A stretch of DNA of 42,372 nt from Algoriphagus sp. GTDB lineage: Bacteria > Bacteroidota > Bacteroidia > Cytophagales > Cyclobacteriaceae. The notes below the pieces were generated by a model. That model searched no databases. It was not told the origin of the DNA and saw only the letters and a list, made by a program, of their open reading frames with translations. Made by a program: the position numbers and the translations under genes. Numbering within the stretch: position 1 is the first letter of the stretch; each line of letters starts with the position of its first letter. The DNA is taken from positions 1 to 42,372 of the forward strand of contig NZ_JAHEBC010000004.1 in assembly GCF_024642405.1 (NCBI RefSeq), in the 5' to 3' direction. Below, in pieces: positions 34,455 to 42,372 of this stretch.

Positions 34455-36149
34455 ATGAAAGACTTGATGATTCGAGGAGCCGATATCGTAGTCAAAACAC
34501 TCATAGAGGAGAATGCCGAAATCATATTCGGATATCCTGGAGGGGCGATTATGCCAGTGTATGATGCGCTGTATGATTACCACGATAAAATTAAACATGT
34601 CCTTACACGTCATGAGCAAGGAGCTATACATGCTGCCCAAGGATATGCTAGAGTTTCAGGGAAAGTCGGAGTTTGTTTGGCTACATCTGGACCAGGAGCA
34701 ACAAATTTGATTACAGGTTTGGCTGATGCCCTGATAGATAGCACACCTTTAGTATGTATTACTGGCCAAGTGGCGGCGCATTTGTTGGGAACTGATGCTT
34801 TTCAGGAAACAGATATGGTGGGGATCTCCATGCCATGTACAAAGTGGAATATTCAGGTTAGATCCGCTGAAGAAATAGCCCCCGCAATTGCGAAAGCATT
34901 TTTCATTGCCAGATCGGGTAGGCCGGGCCCTGTTTTAATTGACATTACAAAAAATGCACAAACTGATTTTGGCGAATTTAATTATGTGCCATGTTTAGGT
35001 TTTAGGTCTTATCAGACAAAAATTGAAATAAATAGAGATGATGTACAAAAAGCAGCAGAAGTAATCGATGCTGCTGAAAGGCCATATGTTTTATTTGGTC
35101 AAGGTGTCGTTTTGGGAAAAGCAGAAACTGAGTTTAAAGCTTTTTTGGATAAAACAGGAATTCCCGCGGCATCAACTCTTTTAGGATCTGGAGCACTTCC
35201 ACAAGATCATCCAAATTTTGTAGGAAAGCTTGGGATGCATGGAAACTATGCACCTAACCTATTGACAAACCAATGTGATGTATTAATTGCTGTGGGGATG
35301 AGGTTTGATGATCGCGTAACAGGGGATGTGAAGCGATATGCCAAGCAGGCTAAAATCATTCATTTAGAGCTTGACCCAGCAGAAATCAGTAAAACAGTAA
35401 AATCTCATTATTCCATTCTGGGTGATTGTAAAGATAGTTTAGCATTATTGACAGAAGCAGTTTCTCAAAATTCTCATGAAGAATGGTTGGAGAAGTTCCG
35501 AGAATTGGAAAGAGAGGAGAATGCAGCTGTTGTTCAGCATGATATTACTCCTACCAAAGTTGGGCTTACCATGGGAGAGGTAATTCATCAAGTAAACCAG
35601 TATAAAGCAGATGATGCAGTCTTGGTAACTGATGTGGGTCAGCATCAAATGATTGCATGGAGGTATTTCAATTATAAAAAGTCACGTACACAAGTAACTT
35701 CAGGTGGTTTGGGTACAATGGGCTTTGCATTACCTGCAGCACTCGGTGCTCAAATGTTTGATTTTTCAAGACAGGTAGTTTGTGTGGTTGGAGACGGAGG
35801 GATTCAAATGACTATTCAAGAATTTGGAACAATCATGCAAACTAAAGCTCCTGTAAAAGTAATCCTGCTCAATAATAATTATTTGGGTATGGTGAGACAA
35901 TGGCAGCAAATGTTCTTTGATAAACGCTATTCATTTACCGAATTGGATAATCCTGATTTTGTGAAAATTGCAGAAGCTTATGGTATTAAATCTCAAAAAA
36001 TCTCAGATAGATCTGATTTAAATGAAGCAATTGAGGATATGTTAATACATGATGGACCGTACTTCTTGGAAGTGGTGGTTGAAAAGGAAGACAATGTTTT
36101 CCCAATGATCGCAACGGGCTGTTCAGTAGAAGAGGTAAGATTAAGTTAA
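34455..36149 (+). CDS. ilvB: Acetolactate synthase, large subunit
   Basis: This ThDP- and FAD-dependent enzyme makes acetolactate or acetohydroxybutyrate, the first common step of Val/Leu/Ile synthesis. It has 564 residues. The N-terminal catalytic Glu region is IFGYPGGAIMPVYDAL and HEQGAIHAAQGYAR. The middle FAD domain has GQGVVLGKAE and GMRFDDRVTGD. The ThDP motif GDGGIQMTIQE ends in NNNYLGMVRQWQ. The small subunit gene follows after 9 bp, as expected for a regulated AHAS. Confidence 0.97.
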   Translation: MKDLMIRGADIVVKTLIEENAEIIFGYPGGAIMPVYDALYDYHDKIKHVLTRHEQGAIHAAQGYARVSGKVGVCLATSGPGATNLITGLADALIDSTPLVCITGQVAAHLLGTDAFQETDMVGISMPCTKWNIQVRSAEEIAPAIAKAFFIARSGRPGPVLIDITKNAQTDFGEFNYVPCLGFRSYQTKIEINRDDVQKAAEVIDAAERPYVLFGQGVVLGKAETEFKAFLDKTGIPAASTLLGSGALPQDHPNFVGKLGMHGNYAPNLLTNQCDVLIAVGMRFDDRVTGDVKRYAKQAKIIHLELDPAEISKTVKSHYSILGDCKDSLALLTEAVSQNSHEEWLEKFRELEREENAAVVQHDITPTKVGLTMGEVIHQVNQYKADDAVLVTDVGQHQMIAWRYFNYKKSRTQVTSGGLGTMGFALPAALGAQMFDFSRQVVCVVGDGGIQMTIQEFGTIMQTKAPVKVILLNNNYLGMVRQWQQMFFDKRYSFTELDNPDFVKIAEAYGIKSQKISDRSDLNEAIEDMLIHDGPYFLEVVVEKEDNVFPMIATGCSVEEVRLS

Positions 36150-36158
36150 CACCAGCCT

Positions 36159-36659
36159 ATGAAACGTTACACTATTTTTGTGATTACCGAAAACTTTATC
36201 GGTATTCTCAACCGCATCACGATCATCTTTACAAGAAGAGGTATCAACATTGATGCGCTTACTGCCTCTGAGAGCAGAATTGAAGGTATTCACCGAATCA
36301 CGATTGAGGTAACTGCCAGTGAGGATTCGGTTATCCAATTAGTTAATCAGATTGAAAAAATCATTGATGTGATCAAGGCATTTTATCATGAGGATGACGG
36401 AGTGGTGTATCAAGAGATCGCCTTGTATAAAATTCCAGTTTCCAAACTGGACGGAGGACTTGAGAAAATCATTCGGCAGCATAATGCAAAAATAATAGCT
36501 GCAGAACCAGACTTTGTGGTACTTGAGTTGTCTGGACATAAAGAACAGACACAGGAGCTTCTCGAAATTCTTAAAGGATATGGACTCTTGGAATTCGCCA
36601 GGTCTGGAAGAGTAGCCGTAGCCAAAAGAATGCATACAATAGATAGTTACGTAAAATAA
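36159..36659 (+). CDS. ilvN: Acetolactate synthase, small (regulatory) subunit
   Basis: This is the valine-sensing regulatory subunit of AHAS. It has 166 residues. The ACT domain at about 1-75 begins YTIFVITENFIGILNRITIIFTRRGINIDALT, followed by ESRIEGIHRITIEV. The C-terminal domain (about 80-166) includes EIALYKIP and FARSGRVAVAKR. The size is in the IlvH/IlvN range for a one-ACT protein. The 180-bp gap after it interrupts an otherwise tight operon. Confidence 0.95.
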   Translation: MKRYTIFVITENFIGILNRITIIFTRRGINIDALTASESRIEGIHRITIEVTASEDSVIQLVNQIEKIIDVIKAFYHEDDGVVYQEIALYKIPVSKLDGGLEKIIRQHNAKIIAAEPDFVVLELSGHKEQTQELLEILKGYGLLEFARSGRVAVAKRMHTIDSYVK

Positions 36660-36839
36660 AATAAATCAAACCTATGAAATCGAGGTGTGCCAAAGACTTC
36701 TTGGAAGCTTCTTTGTTCATTTAGATTCCATGAGATCATCAAACAAATAATAAACTCATGAAATGGGTATTTGGGTAATAGGGGTGGTTTATTGCCATCC
36801 TGAAAACTCGAAAACCATTTATAATCAAATTTTAAGCAC
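36660..36839 (+). other. ilvN-ilvC spacer with two possible hairpins
   Basis: This is by far the longest spacer inside the operon. It holds CAAAGACTTC/GAAG..TCTTTG at 36691-36715 (10 bp with a 2-nt bulge) and CATGAG/CTCATG at 36729-36734 with 36755-36760. Three tiny ATG frames (16, 6 and 6 codons) are present but show no leader-like composition. There is no T run and no perfect TAnnTTTG. Confidence 0.4.
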
Positions 36840-37883
36840 ATGAAATTAAAATTCGGCACAGTAGAAGAGAATGTAGTTACCAGAGAAGAATTTCCTTTGG
36901 AAAAAGCTAGAGAAGTTCTAAAAGATGAAGTTATCGCAGTTTTAGGATATGGAGTTCAAGGGCCAGGTCAAGCTTTAAACCTTAAAGACAATGGTTTTAA
37001 TGTAATTGTAGGCCAAAGAAAAGGTTCTAAAACTTGGGACAAGGCGGTTGCAGATGGCTGGGTACCAGGAGAAACTTTGTTTGAGCTGGAGGAAGCTTGT
37101 GAAAAAGGCACAATCCTTCAATTCCTTCTTTCTGATGCAGGTCAAATCGCTCTTTGGCCAACGGTTAAAAAACACTTAACTCCAGGTAAAGCATTGTATT
37201 TCTCTCATGGATTTGGAGTAACATACAAAGACAAAACAGGAATTATTCCACCTCCAGATGTAGACGTTATTTTGGTAGCTCCAAAAGGCTCTGGAACGTC
37301 CTTGAGAAGAATGTTTGTAGAAGGAAGAGGATTGAATTCTTCTTTTGCAATTTATCAGGATGGAACTGGCAAGGCAAAAGATAGAGTTATAGCTTTGGGT
37401 ATCGGAGTTGGATCTGGATATTTATTTGAAACAGATTTCTACAGAGAAGTTACTTCTGATTTAACAGGAGAAAGAGGTACCTTGATGGGAGCTATTCAAG
37501 GTATTTTTGCAGCTCAATACGATGTATTGAGAGCAAATGGGCATACGCCATCAGAAGCTTTTAATGAGACAGTAGAAGAATTAACCCAATCTTTAATGCC
37601 ACTAGTGGCAGAAAATGGAATGGATTGGATGTATGCTAATTGTTCAACCACTGCTCAAAGAGGTGCTTTAGACTGGTGGAAACCATTTAGAGATGCTACC
37701 AAACCAGTTTTCGAGGAATTATATAATAGTGTAAAATCAGGTAAAGAAGCTCAGAAGTCTATTGATTCAAATTCAAAAGATGATTACAGAGTGAAATTGG
37801 AAGCAGAATTGAAAGAATTACGAGATTCTGAAATGTGGCAGGCAGGTGCTGTCGTAAGACAATTGAGACCAGAGAACAATTAA
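36840..37883 (+). CDS. ilvC: Ketol-acid reductoisomerase, yeast Ilv5-like type
   Basis: IlvC carries out the NADPH-dependent isomeroreduction of acetolactate and acetohydroxybutyrate. It has 347 residues. The Rossmann motif is VLGYGVQGPGQALNLKDNG, where most bacterial enzymes have GYGSQGHAHALNL. The NADPH loop QRKGSKTWDKAVADGWVPG, FSHGFGVTYKD, LVAPKGSGTSLRRMF, NSSFAIYQDGTGKA and CSTTAQRGALDWW follow the pattern I recall for fungal Ilv5 closely. The single C-terminal domain ends ELRDSEMWQAGAVVRQLRPEN, again as in Ilv5. leuA starts 18 bp after the stop. Confidence 0.95.
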   Translation: MKLKFGTVEENVVTREEFPLEKAREVLKDEVIAVLGYGVQGPGQALNLKDNGFNVIVGQRKGSKTWDKAVADGWVPGETLFELEEACEKGTILQFLLSDAGQIALWPTVKKHLTPGKALYFSHGFGVTYKDKTGIIPPPDVDVILVAPKGSGTSLRRMFVEGRGLNSSFAIYQDGTGKAKDRVIALGIGVGSGYLFETDFYREVTSDLTGERGTLMGAIQGIFAAQYDVLRANGHTPSEAFNETVEELTQSLMPLVAENGMDWMYANCSTTAQRGALDWWKPFRDATKPVFEELYNSVKSGKEAQKSIDSNSKDDYRVKLEAELKELRDSEMWQAGAVVRQLRPENN

Positions 37884-37901
37884 ACCTAAAACACAAGAAA
37901 A

Positions 37902-39410
37902 ATGAGTGAAAAGCTATGGATATTTGATACAACCCTGAGAGATGGGGAGCAAGTGCCAGGGTGTCAGCTTAATACCCAGGAGAAAATTGTGGTGGCTAAA
38001 GCTTTGGAAGAACTAGGAGTAGATATTATTGAAGCTGGTTTTCCAATTTCAAGTCCAGGTGATTTTAACTCGGTAGTAGAAATTTCAAAAGCAGTTTCAA
38101 ACCCTATCATTTGTGCCCTTTCAAGAGCAGTTGAGAAAGATATCGAAGTAGCAGCCCAGGCACTTAAGTATGCAAAGAAAGGTAGGATCCATACTGGAAT
38201 CGGTGTGTCTCCTTACCATATCCAATATAAACTTCGGTCCACGCCTGAAGATATAATCAAGCGTGGAGTTGCAGCAGTTAAGTTTGCAAAGAAGTTTGTG
38301 GAAGATGTGGAGTTCTACGCAGAAGATGCAGGTCGCTCGGAGCCGGATTTCCTTTGTAAAATAATTGAAGAAGTAATCAAAGCAGGGGCAACTGTGGTAA
38401 ATATCCCTGATACCACGGGATATTGTTTGCCTGAACAATACGGTGCAATTATTTCGAACTTGAAAAATAATGTCCCAAATATTGATAAAGCGATTATTGC
38501 TACGCATTGTCATAATGATTTGGGAATGGCAACAGCCAATACGGTTGCAGGTGTCCAAAAAGGTGCGCGACAAGTAGAAGTAACCATCAATGGAATAGGC
38601 GAAAGAGCAGGTAATACCTCCATGGAGGAAGTAGTAATGGCTATAAAGTGTCACAAGGATATACCTGTTCATACTGATATCGTCACTCCAAGAATTTACA
38701 AAACAAGTCGTTTGGTTTCTAAATTGATGAATATGCCTGTTCAACCCAATAAGGCGATTGTAGGGAGAAATGCTTTTGCGCATTCTTCTGGCATCCACCA
38801 AGATGGGGTTTTGAAGCATAGAGAAAATTATGAGATCATCGATCCAAAAGAAGTAGGTGTAGACGCGTCTACAATAGTCTTGACAGCAAGATCCGGTAGA
38901 GCTGCATTGAAGCATCATTTAGATGCTTTGGGTGTTGAACTAGAAGGGGAAGCTTTACGAGAAGTTTATGAATCTTTCTTGATACTTGCAGATAGCAAAA
39001 GAGATATTGGTAGAAAAGATCTGATGGGACTGGTAGGTAAGTTTTTGGAGGAATCAAATTTCATTGAACTTGGAACGGTTACTTATTCTTCGAATGGCAC
39101 CATTCAAGCGAAAGTTTCCTTGACTATTGGAGATGAACCTTATACTGCTACTTCTCAAGGAAACGGCCCTGTTGATGCAGTACTAAAAGCAATTGACAAA
39201 ATCGTTAAGCCTCAGGTGGATCTTGAAGAATTTTTGATACAGGCCATTACTCATGGTAGTGATGATGTAGCAAAAGTCCATATGAGATTAATCAAAGGGG
39301 ATAAACCTTATTACGGATTTTCATCCAACACAGACATAGTATTGGCTTCTGCACAAGCTTTTGTCGATGCTCTAAACAAAATACCAGTCAAAGAATATAC
39401 GACTGCATAA
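37902..39410 (+). CDS. leuA: 2-isopropylmalate synthase
   Basis: LeuA condenses 2-oxoisovalerate with acetyl-CoA, the first committed step of leucine synthesis. It has 502 residues. The HMGL-like TIM barrel begins [16 protein letters not shown], with the metal site [16 protein letters not shown] and [15 protein letters not shown]. The linker has [12 protein letters not shown]. The C-terminal LeuA dimer/regulatory domain (about 385-495) is present, so leucine feedback is likely. leuC follows after 4 bp. A 265-codon open frame on the other strand inside this gene is a shadow. Confidence 0.96.
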   Translation: MSEKLWIFDTTLRDGEQVPGCQLNTQEKIVVAKALEELGVDIIEAGFPISSPGDFNSVVEISKAVSNPIICALSRAVEKDIEVAAQALKYAKKGRIHTGIGVSPYHIQYKLRSTPEDIIKRGVAAVKFAKKFVEDVEFYAEDAGRSEPDFLCKIIEEVIKAGATVVNIPDTTGYCLPEQYGAIISNLKNNVPNIDKAIIATHCHNDLGMATANTVAGVQKGARQVEVTINGIGERAGNTSMEEVVMAIKCHKDIPVHTDIVTPRIYKTSRLVSKLMNMPVQPNKAIVGRNAFAHSSGIHQDGVLKHRENYEIIDPKEVGVDASTIVLTARSGRAALKHHLDALGVELEGEALREVYESFLILADSKRDIGRKDLMGLVGKFLEESNFIELGTVTYSSNGTIQAKVSLTIGDEPYTATSQGNGPVDAVLKAIDKIVKPQVDLEEFLIQAITHGSDDVAKVHMRLIKGDKPYYGFSSNTDIVLASAQAFVDALNKIPVKEYTTA

Positions 39411-39414
39411 AATC

Positions 39415-40821
39415 ATGGAAAAGACTACATTATTTGATAAAATCTGGGATGCTCACGTAGTGAAATCGGTTCCAGGTGGACCAGATGTGTTCTTCATTGA
39501 TAAACATTTTATCCATGAAGTAACTTCACCGGTTGCATTCCTGAATTTGGAAAAACGCGGTGTGACAGTAAAATACCCTCATCGTACTATTGCTACTCCA
39601 GATCATAACGTTCCTACTATTCATCAGGATCAGACGATTAAAGACAAACTTTCCCGCATGCAAGTGGAGAGGTTACGTGATAATTGTAAAAAATATGGGA
39701 TTGAATTACATGATTTAGGTTCTGCTCATCACGGTATTGTTCACGTAATCGGACCAGAGTTGGGGATTACTCAACCGGGAATAACAATTGTCTGTGGAGA
39801 TAGTCATACTTCCACTCATGGAGCTTTCGGTGCAATAGCATTTGGAATTGGTACATCTGAAGTGGAAATGGTTTTAGCAACGCAATGTATCATGCAGTCT
39901 AAGCCAAAGAAAATGAGAATCACCATTGATGGTGTGCTGGGAGCCGGTGTTACTTCTAAAGACATTATTCTTTACATCATTGCAAAAATTTCTGCAGCTG
40001 GAGCTACAGGTTATTTTGTGGAATATGCTGGTTCGGCAATACGAGGCCTTTCCATGGAAGCTAGAATGACCATTTGCAATATGTCAATTGAGATGGGTGC
40101 AAGAGGTGGTTTGATAGCTCCGGATGAAACGACTTTCAACTACCTGAAAGGCAAACAATATTCTCCATCTGGTGAAGCTTGGGATCAGGCTGTAGCAGAA
40201 TGGTCTAAATTGAAAACAGACGATGGAGCAGTTTTCGATAAAGAATATACGTTTGATGCAGCTGATATCGAACCAATGATAACCTATGGTACAAATCCTG
40301 GAATGGGAATCAAAGTCAAAGGTAATATCCCAACCACAGAGGGTATGGAAGGTAGTAACAAAACTTCTTACCTGAAATCATTGGAATACATGGGCTTTGC
40401 TCCTGGAGAACCAGTGAAAGGAAAGAAAGTGGATTACGTTTTCGTTGGTTCTTGTACGAACGGTCGAATCGAGGACATTCGCTCTGTTGCAGCTTTTGTT
40501 AAAGGGCATAAGAAAGCAGATAACATCACTGCTTGGATTGTTCCAGGATCTAAAGAAGTGGAAAAAATGGCTCATGAAGAAGGATTGGTAAAGATCCTTG
40601 AAGAGGCAGGATTTGAATTAAGACAACCGGGATGTTCTGCTTGTCTTGCGATGAATGACGATAAAATTCCATCTGGCAAGTATGCAGTTTCTACTTCAAA
40701 TAGAAACTTTGAGGGTCGTCAGGGACCTGGAGCAAGAACCATGCTCGCATCTCCTTTGACTGTTGCAGCAGTTGCTGTAACTGGTATGATTACAGATCCT
40801 CGAGAAGTATTTCAATCCTAA
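39415..40821 (+). CDS. leuC: 3-isopropylmalate dehydratase, large subunit
   Basis: LeuC is the 4Fe-4S aconitase-family subunit that isomerises 2- to 3-isopropylmalate (and can act on citramalate). It has 468 residues. The cluster cysteines are in [10 protein letters not shown] and [10 protein letters not shown]. Other motifs are [25 protein letters not shown] and [19 protein letters not shown]. leuD follows after 12 bp and supplies the swivel domain. Confidence 0.97.
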   Translation: MEKTTLFDKIWDAHVVKSVPGGPDVFFIDKHFIHEVTSPVAFLNLEKRGVTVKYPHRTIATPDHNVPTIHQDQTIKDKLSRMQVERLRDNCKKYGIELHDLGSAHHGIVHVIGPELGITQPGITIVCGDSHTSTHGAFGAIAFGIGTSEVEMVLATQCIMQSKPKKMRITIDGVLGAGVTSKDIILYIIAKISAAGATGYFVEYAGSAIRGLSMEARMTICNMSIEMGARGGLIAPDETTFNYLKGKQYSPSGEAWDQAVAEWSKLKTDDGAVFDKEYTFDAADIEPMITYGTNPGMGIKVKGNIPTTEGMEGSNKTSYLKSLEYMGFAPGEPVKGKKVDYVFVGSCTNGRIEDIRSVAAFVKGHKKADNITAWIVPGSKEVEKMAHEEGLVKILEEAGFELRQPGCSACLAMNDDKIPSGKYAVSTSNRNFEGRQGPGARTMLASPLTVAAVAVTGMITDPREVFQS

Positions 40822-40833
40822 AAAGAAAAGAAA

Positions 40834-41424
40834 ATGGCGTACGATAAATTTACTGTTTTGACGAGTACTGCAGTTCCATTGCCAGCGGAAAATGTAGATA
40901 CTGACCAAATTATCCCTGCTCGTTTTTTGAAAGCGACGGAGCGCGAAGGGTTTGGAGATAACCTTTTCCGAGACTGGAGATACGATGTGGAAGGAAATCC
41001 TAAAAAGGATTTTGTTTTAAATGATCCCACTTTCTCTGGTAAAATTTTAGTTGCAGGAAAGAATTTTGGATCAGGATCGAGTCGAGAACACGCAGTTTGG
41101 GCTATTTATGATTATGGATTTAGATGCGTTGTTTCAAGCTTCTTTGCTGATATCTTCAAAAATAACTGTCTGAATATTGGTGTTTTGCCAGTGACAGTTT
41201 CTCCTGAGTTTGCTGATAAATTATTGGATTCAATCACAAAAGATCCTTCTACAGAAATTGAAGTAAGTATTCCTGCTCAAACAATCACACTTCTTGCAAC
41301 TGGGCAATCAGAATCATTTGATATTAATTCTTACAAAAAGGATAACATGCAGAATGGTTTTGATGATATCGACTACTTACTAAATATGGAGTCTGAGATC
41401 GACGAGTTTGAAAAAACGAGATAA
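40834..41424 (+). CDS. leuD: 3-isopropylmalate dehydratase, small subunit
   Basis: LeuD is the swivel-domain partner of LeuC. It has 196 residues. Family marks are NVDTDQIIPARFLK near the start, GKNFGSGSSREHAVWAI and NCLNIGVLPV. The C-terminus (FDDIDYLLNMESEIDEFEKTR) is the usual short tail. The second synthase-like gene starts 6 bp after the stop. Confidence 0.96.
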   Translation: MAYDKFTVLTSTAVPLPAENVDTDQIIPARFLKATEREGFGDNLFRDWRYDVEGNPKKDFVLNDPTFSGKILVAGKNFGSGSSREHAVWAIYDYGFRCVVSSFFADIFKNNCLNIGVLPVTVSPEFADKLLDSITKDPSTEIEVSIPAQTITLLATGQSESFDINSYKKDNMQNGFDDIDYLLNMESEIDEFEKTR

Positions 41425-41430
41425 AATTTG

Positions 41431-42372
41431 ATGAATCATCAGAGACGCATAGAAATAATGGATACAACCCTGAGGGATGGTGAACAAACCTCAGGCGTTT
41501 CCTTTTTGCCTTCTGAAAAGCTACAGATTGCTAAATTACTTTTGGAGGAACTCCGGGTAGATAGAATCGAGGTAGCATCGGCTCGCGTTTCTGACGGTGA
41601 GCTGGAGGGAGTACAAAAAATCACCCATTGGGCAGCTGAAAAAGGCTATTTAGATCGTGTGGAGGTTTTGGGTTTTGTAGATACTCCTGCATCTGTTAAC
41701 TGGCTGATTCAAGCTGGTGCCAAAGTAATGAATCTTTTGACTAAAGGTTCATTAAATCATCTGACACATCAGCTCAAGAAGACTCAAGAGCAGCATTTTT
41801 CTGATATTGCCCAAAGTATTGCACATGCTCAGGAAAACGGGATAGATGTCAATATCTATCTTGAAGACTGGAGTAATGGGATGCGGAATTCAAAAGATTA
41901 CACAATGGATCTTATTGAATTTCTTTCAAAACAACCAGTGAAGCGAATCATGCTTCCGGATACCTTGGGTCTGCTTTCTCCTGAGGAAACCAAAATCTAC
42001 ATCGGAGAAATAACAAACAAATATCCCTCCGTCCACTTTGATTTTCATGCACACAACGATTACGATCTTTCTGTGGCCAACGTCATGGAAGCAATTTTGA
42101 ATGGAATTTCTGGAATTCATACCACCGTAAACGGTTTGGGGGAAAGAGCTGGTAATGCACCATTGGAATCAGTGATCGCAGTAATCAAAGATTTTACTGA
42201 TTTGGATATCAATATCCATGAACAGAAAATCTACCGAGTAAGCAAACTAGTGGAGCAATTCTCTGGTCAACATATTCCCGCAAATAAACCTGTAGTAGGT
42301 GAAAATGTATTTACGCAGACTGCCGGTATCCATGCGGATGGAGACAACAAAAAGAACCTTTATTTCAATGAT
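41431..42372 (+). CDS. Second LeuA-like synthase (citramalate or isopropylmalate synthase), 3' end cut
   Basis: The frame is open from the ATG at 41431 to the window end, 314 codons, so the C-terminal part is missing. The HMGL-like barrel begins [16 protein letters not shown]. Metal and substrate parts are DFHAHNDYDLSVANVMEA, NGLGERAGNAPLESV and NVFTQTAGIHADGD. It is clearly a homologue but not a close copy of leuA at 37902; the [13 protein letters not shown] opening is more like CimA/Re-type enzymes. Coming after leuCD and with no ilvA nearby, a citramalate synthase supplying 2-oxobutyrate for isoleucine is a fair guess. A leucine-specific second LeuA is the alternative. Confidence 0.85.
   Translation, partial: MNHQRRIEIMDTTLRDGEQTSGVSFLPSEKLQIAKLLLEELRVDRIEVASARVSDGELEGVQKITHWAAEKGYLDRVEVLGFVDTPASVNWLIQAGAKVMNLLTKGSLNHLTHQLKKTQEQHFSDIAQSIAHAQENGIDVNIYLEDWSNGMRNSKDYTMDLIEFLSKQPVKRIMLPDTLGLLSPEETKIYIGEITNKYPSVHFDFHAHNDYDLSVANVMEAILNGISGIHTTVNGLGERAGNAPLESVIAVIKDFTDLDINIHEQKIYRVSKLVEQFSGQHIPANKPVVGENVFTQTAGIHADGDNKKNLYFND

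Noticed and set aside
36674-36724. 16-codon ORF between ilvN and ilvC as a second leader peptide
   Set aside because: MKSRCAKDFLEASLFI is not enriched in branched-chain residues, and no terminator with a T run follows.
38121-38918. 265-codon minus-strand frame inside leuA
   Set aside because: Rich in Cys, Arg, Ser and Tyr, as expected from reading a conserved gene backwards; leuA on the plus strand is complete.
1-42372. tRNA, rRNA, CRISPR arrays, insertion sequences or prophage genes
   Set aside because: I saw no cloverleaf-like spacer, array of direct repeats, transposase, integrase or phage gene; spacers are short and genes are core functions.

Overview
The window is a 42.4 kb, AT-rich, densely coding piece of a chromosome. 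The organism is very probably a member of Bacteroidota, most likely order Cytophagales (an Algoriphagus/Cyclobacterium-like genome). The evidence is repeated perfect copies of the Bacteroidota -7 promoter element TAnnTTTG shortly upstream of starts, a near absence of Shine-Dalgarno sites, a Na+-translocating NADH:quinone reductase operon, an Obg without a C-terminal extension, and an ilv-leu gene order typical of the phylum. I see no transposase, integrase, tRNA, rRNA or CRISPR array; this is core chromosome rather than an island.

Layout. (1) 1-2681: the 3' part of obg, then grpE and dnaJ. (2) 2763-5856: a secreted beta-rich protein and an ABC-2 export pair. (3) 6083-9107: an orphan membrane histidine kinase and prfC, separated by a decayed intergenic repeat. 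(4) 9146-12487: ade on the minus strand, divergent from the overlapping pair cmk-ispH. (5) 12625-17293: nqrABCDE, closed by a strong terminator with no nqrF. (6) 17416-18671: a secreted DUF1080 protein and a DUF502 membrane protein. (7) 18707-28174, all minus strand: selU-selD, trxA, a very large dnaE carrying its own N-terminal DnaQ-type exonuclease, and the overlapping trio glycosyltransferase, ECF sigma factor and rsmG. (8) 28297-31419: tgt, an LptF/LptG-type permease and a DMT exporter, closely packed. (9) ispE on the minus strand. (10) 32562-42372: the branched-chain amino acid operon ilvD-ilvB-ilvN-ilvC-leuA-leuC-leuD and a second, truncated isopropylmalate/citramalate synthase-like gene running off the end.

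The most interesting element precedes ilvD. A promoter is followed by a 16-codon ORF, MYKVVILLSLIILIGC, in which 10 residues are Val, Ile or Leu. After its stop come three mutually complementary segments: an 11-bp antiterminator pairing and an alternative 11-bp terminator followed by eight T. This looks like a compact ribosome-mediated transcription attenuator for the whole ilv-leu operon.

Other points: DnaJ has lost the cysteines of zinc centre I, Tgt has lost its zinc cysteines, the DnaE PHP domain has lost part of its metal site while a DnaQ domain is fused in front, the ketol-acid reductoisomerase resembles yeast Ilv5, and the operon's second LeuA-like enzyme may supply 2-oxobutyrate through citramalate.
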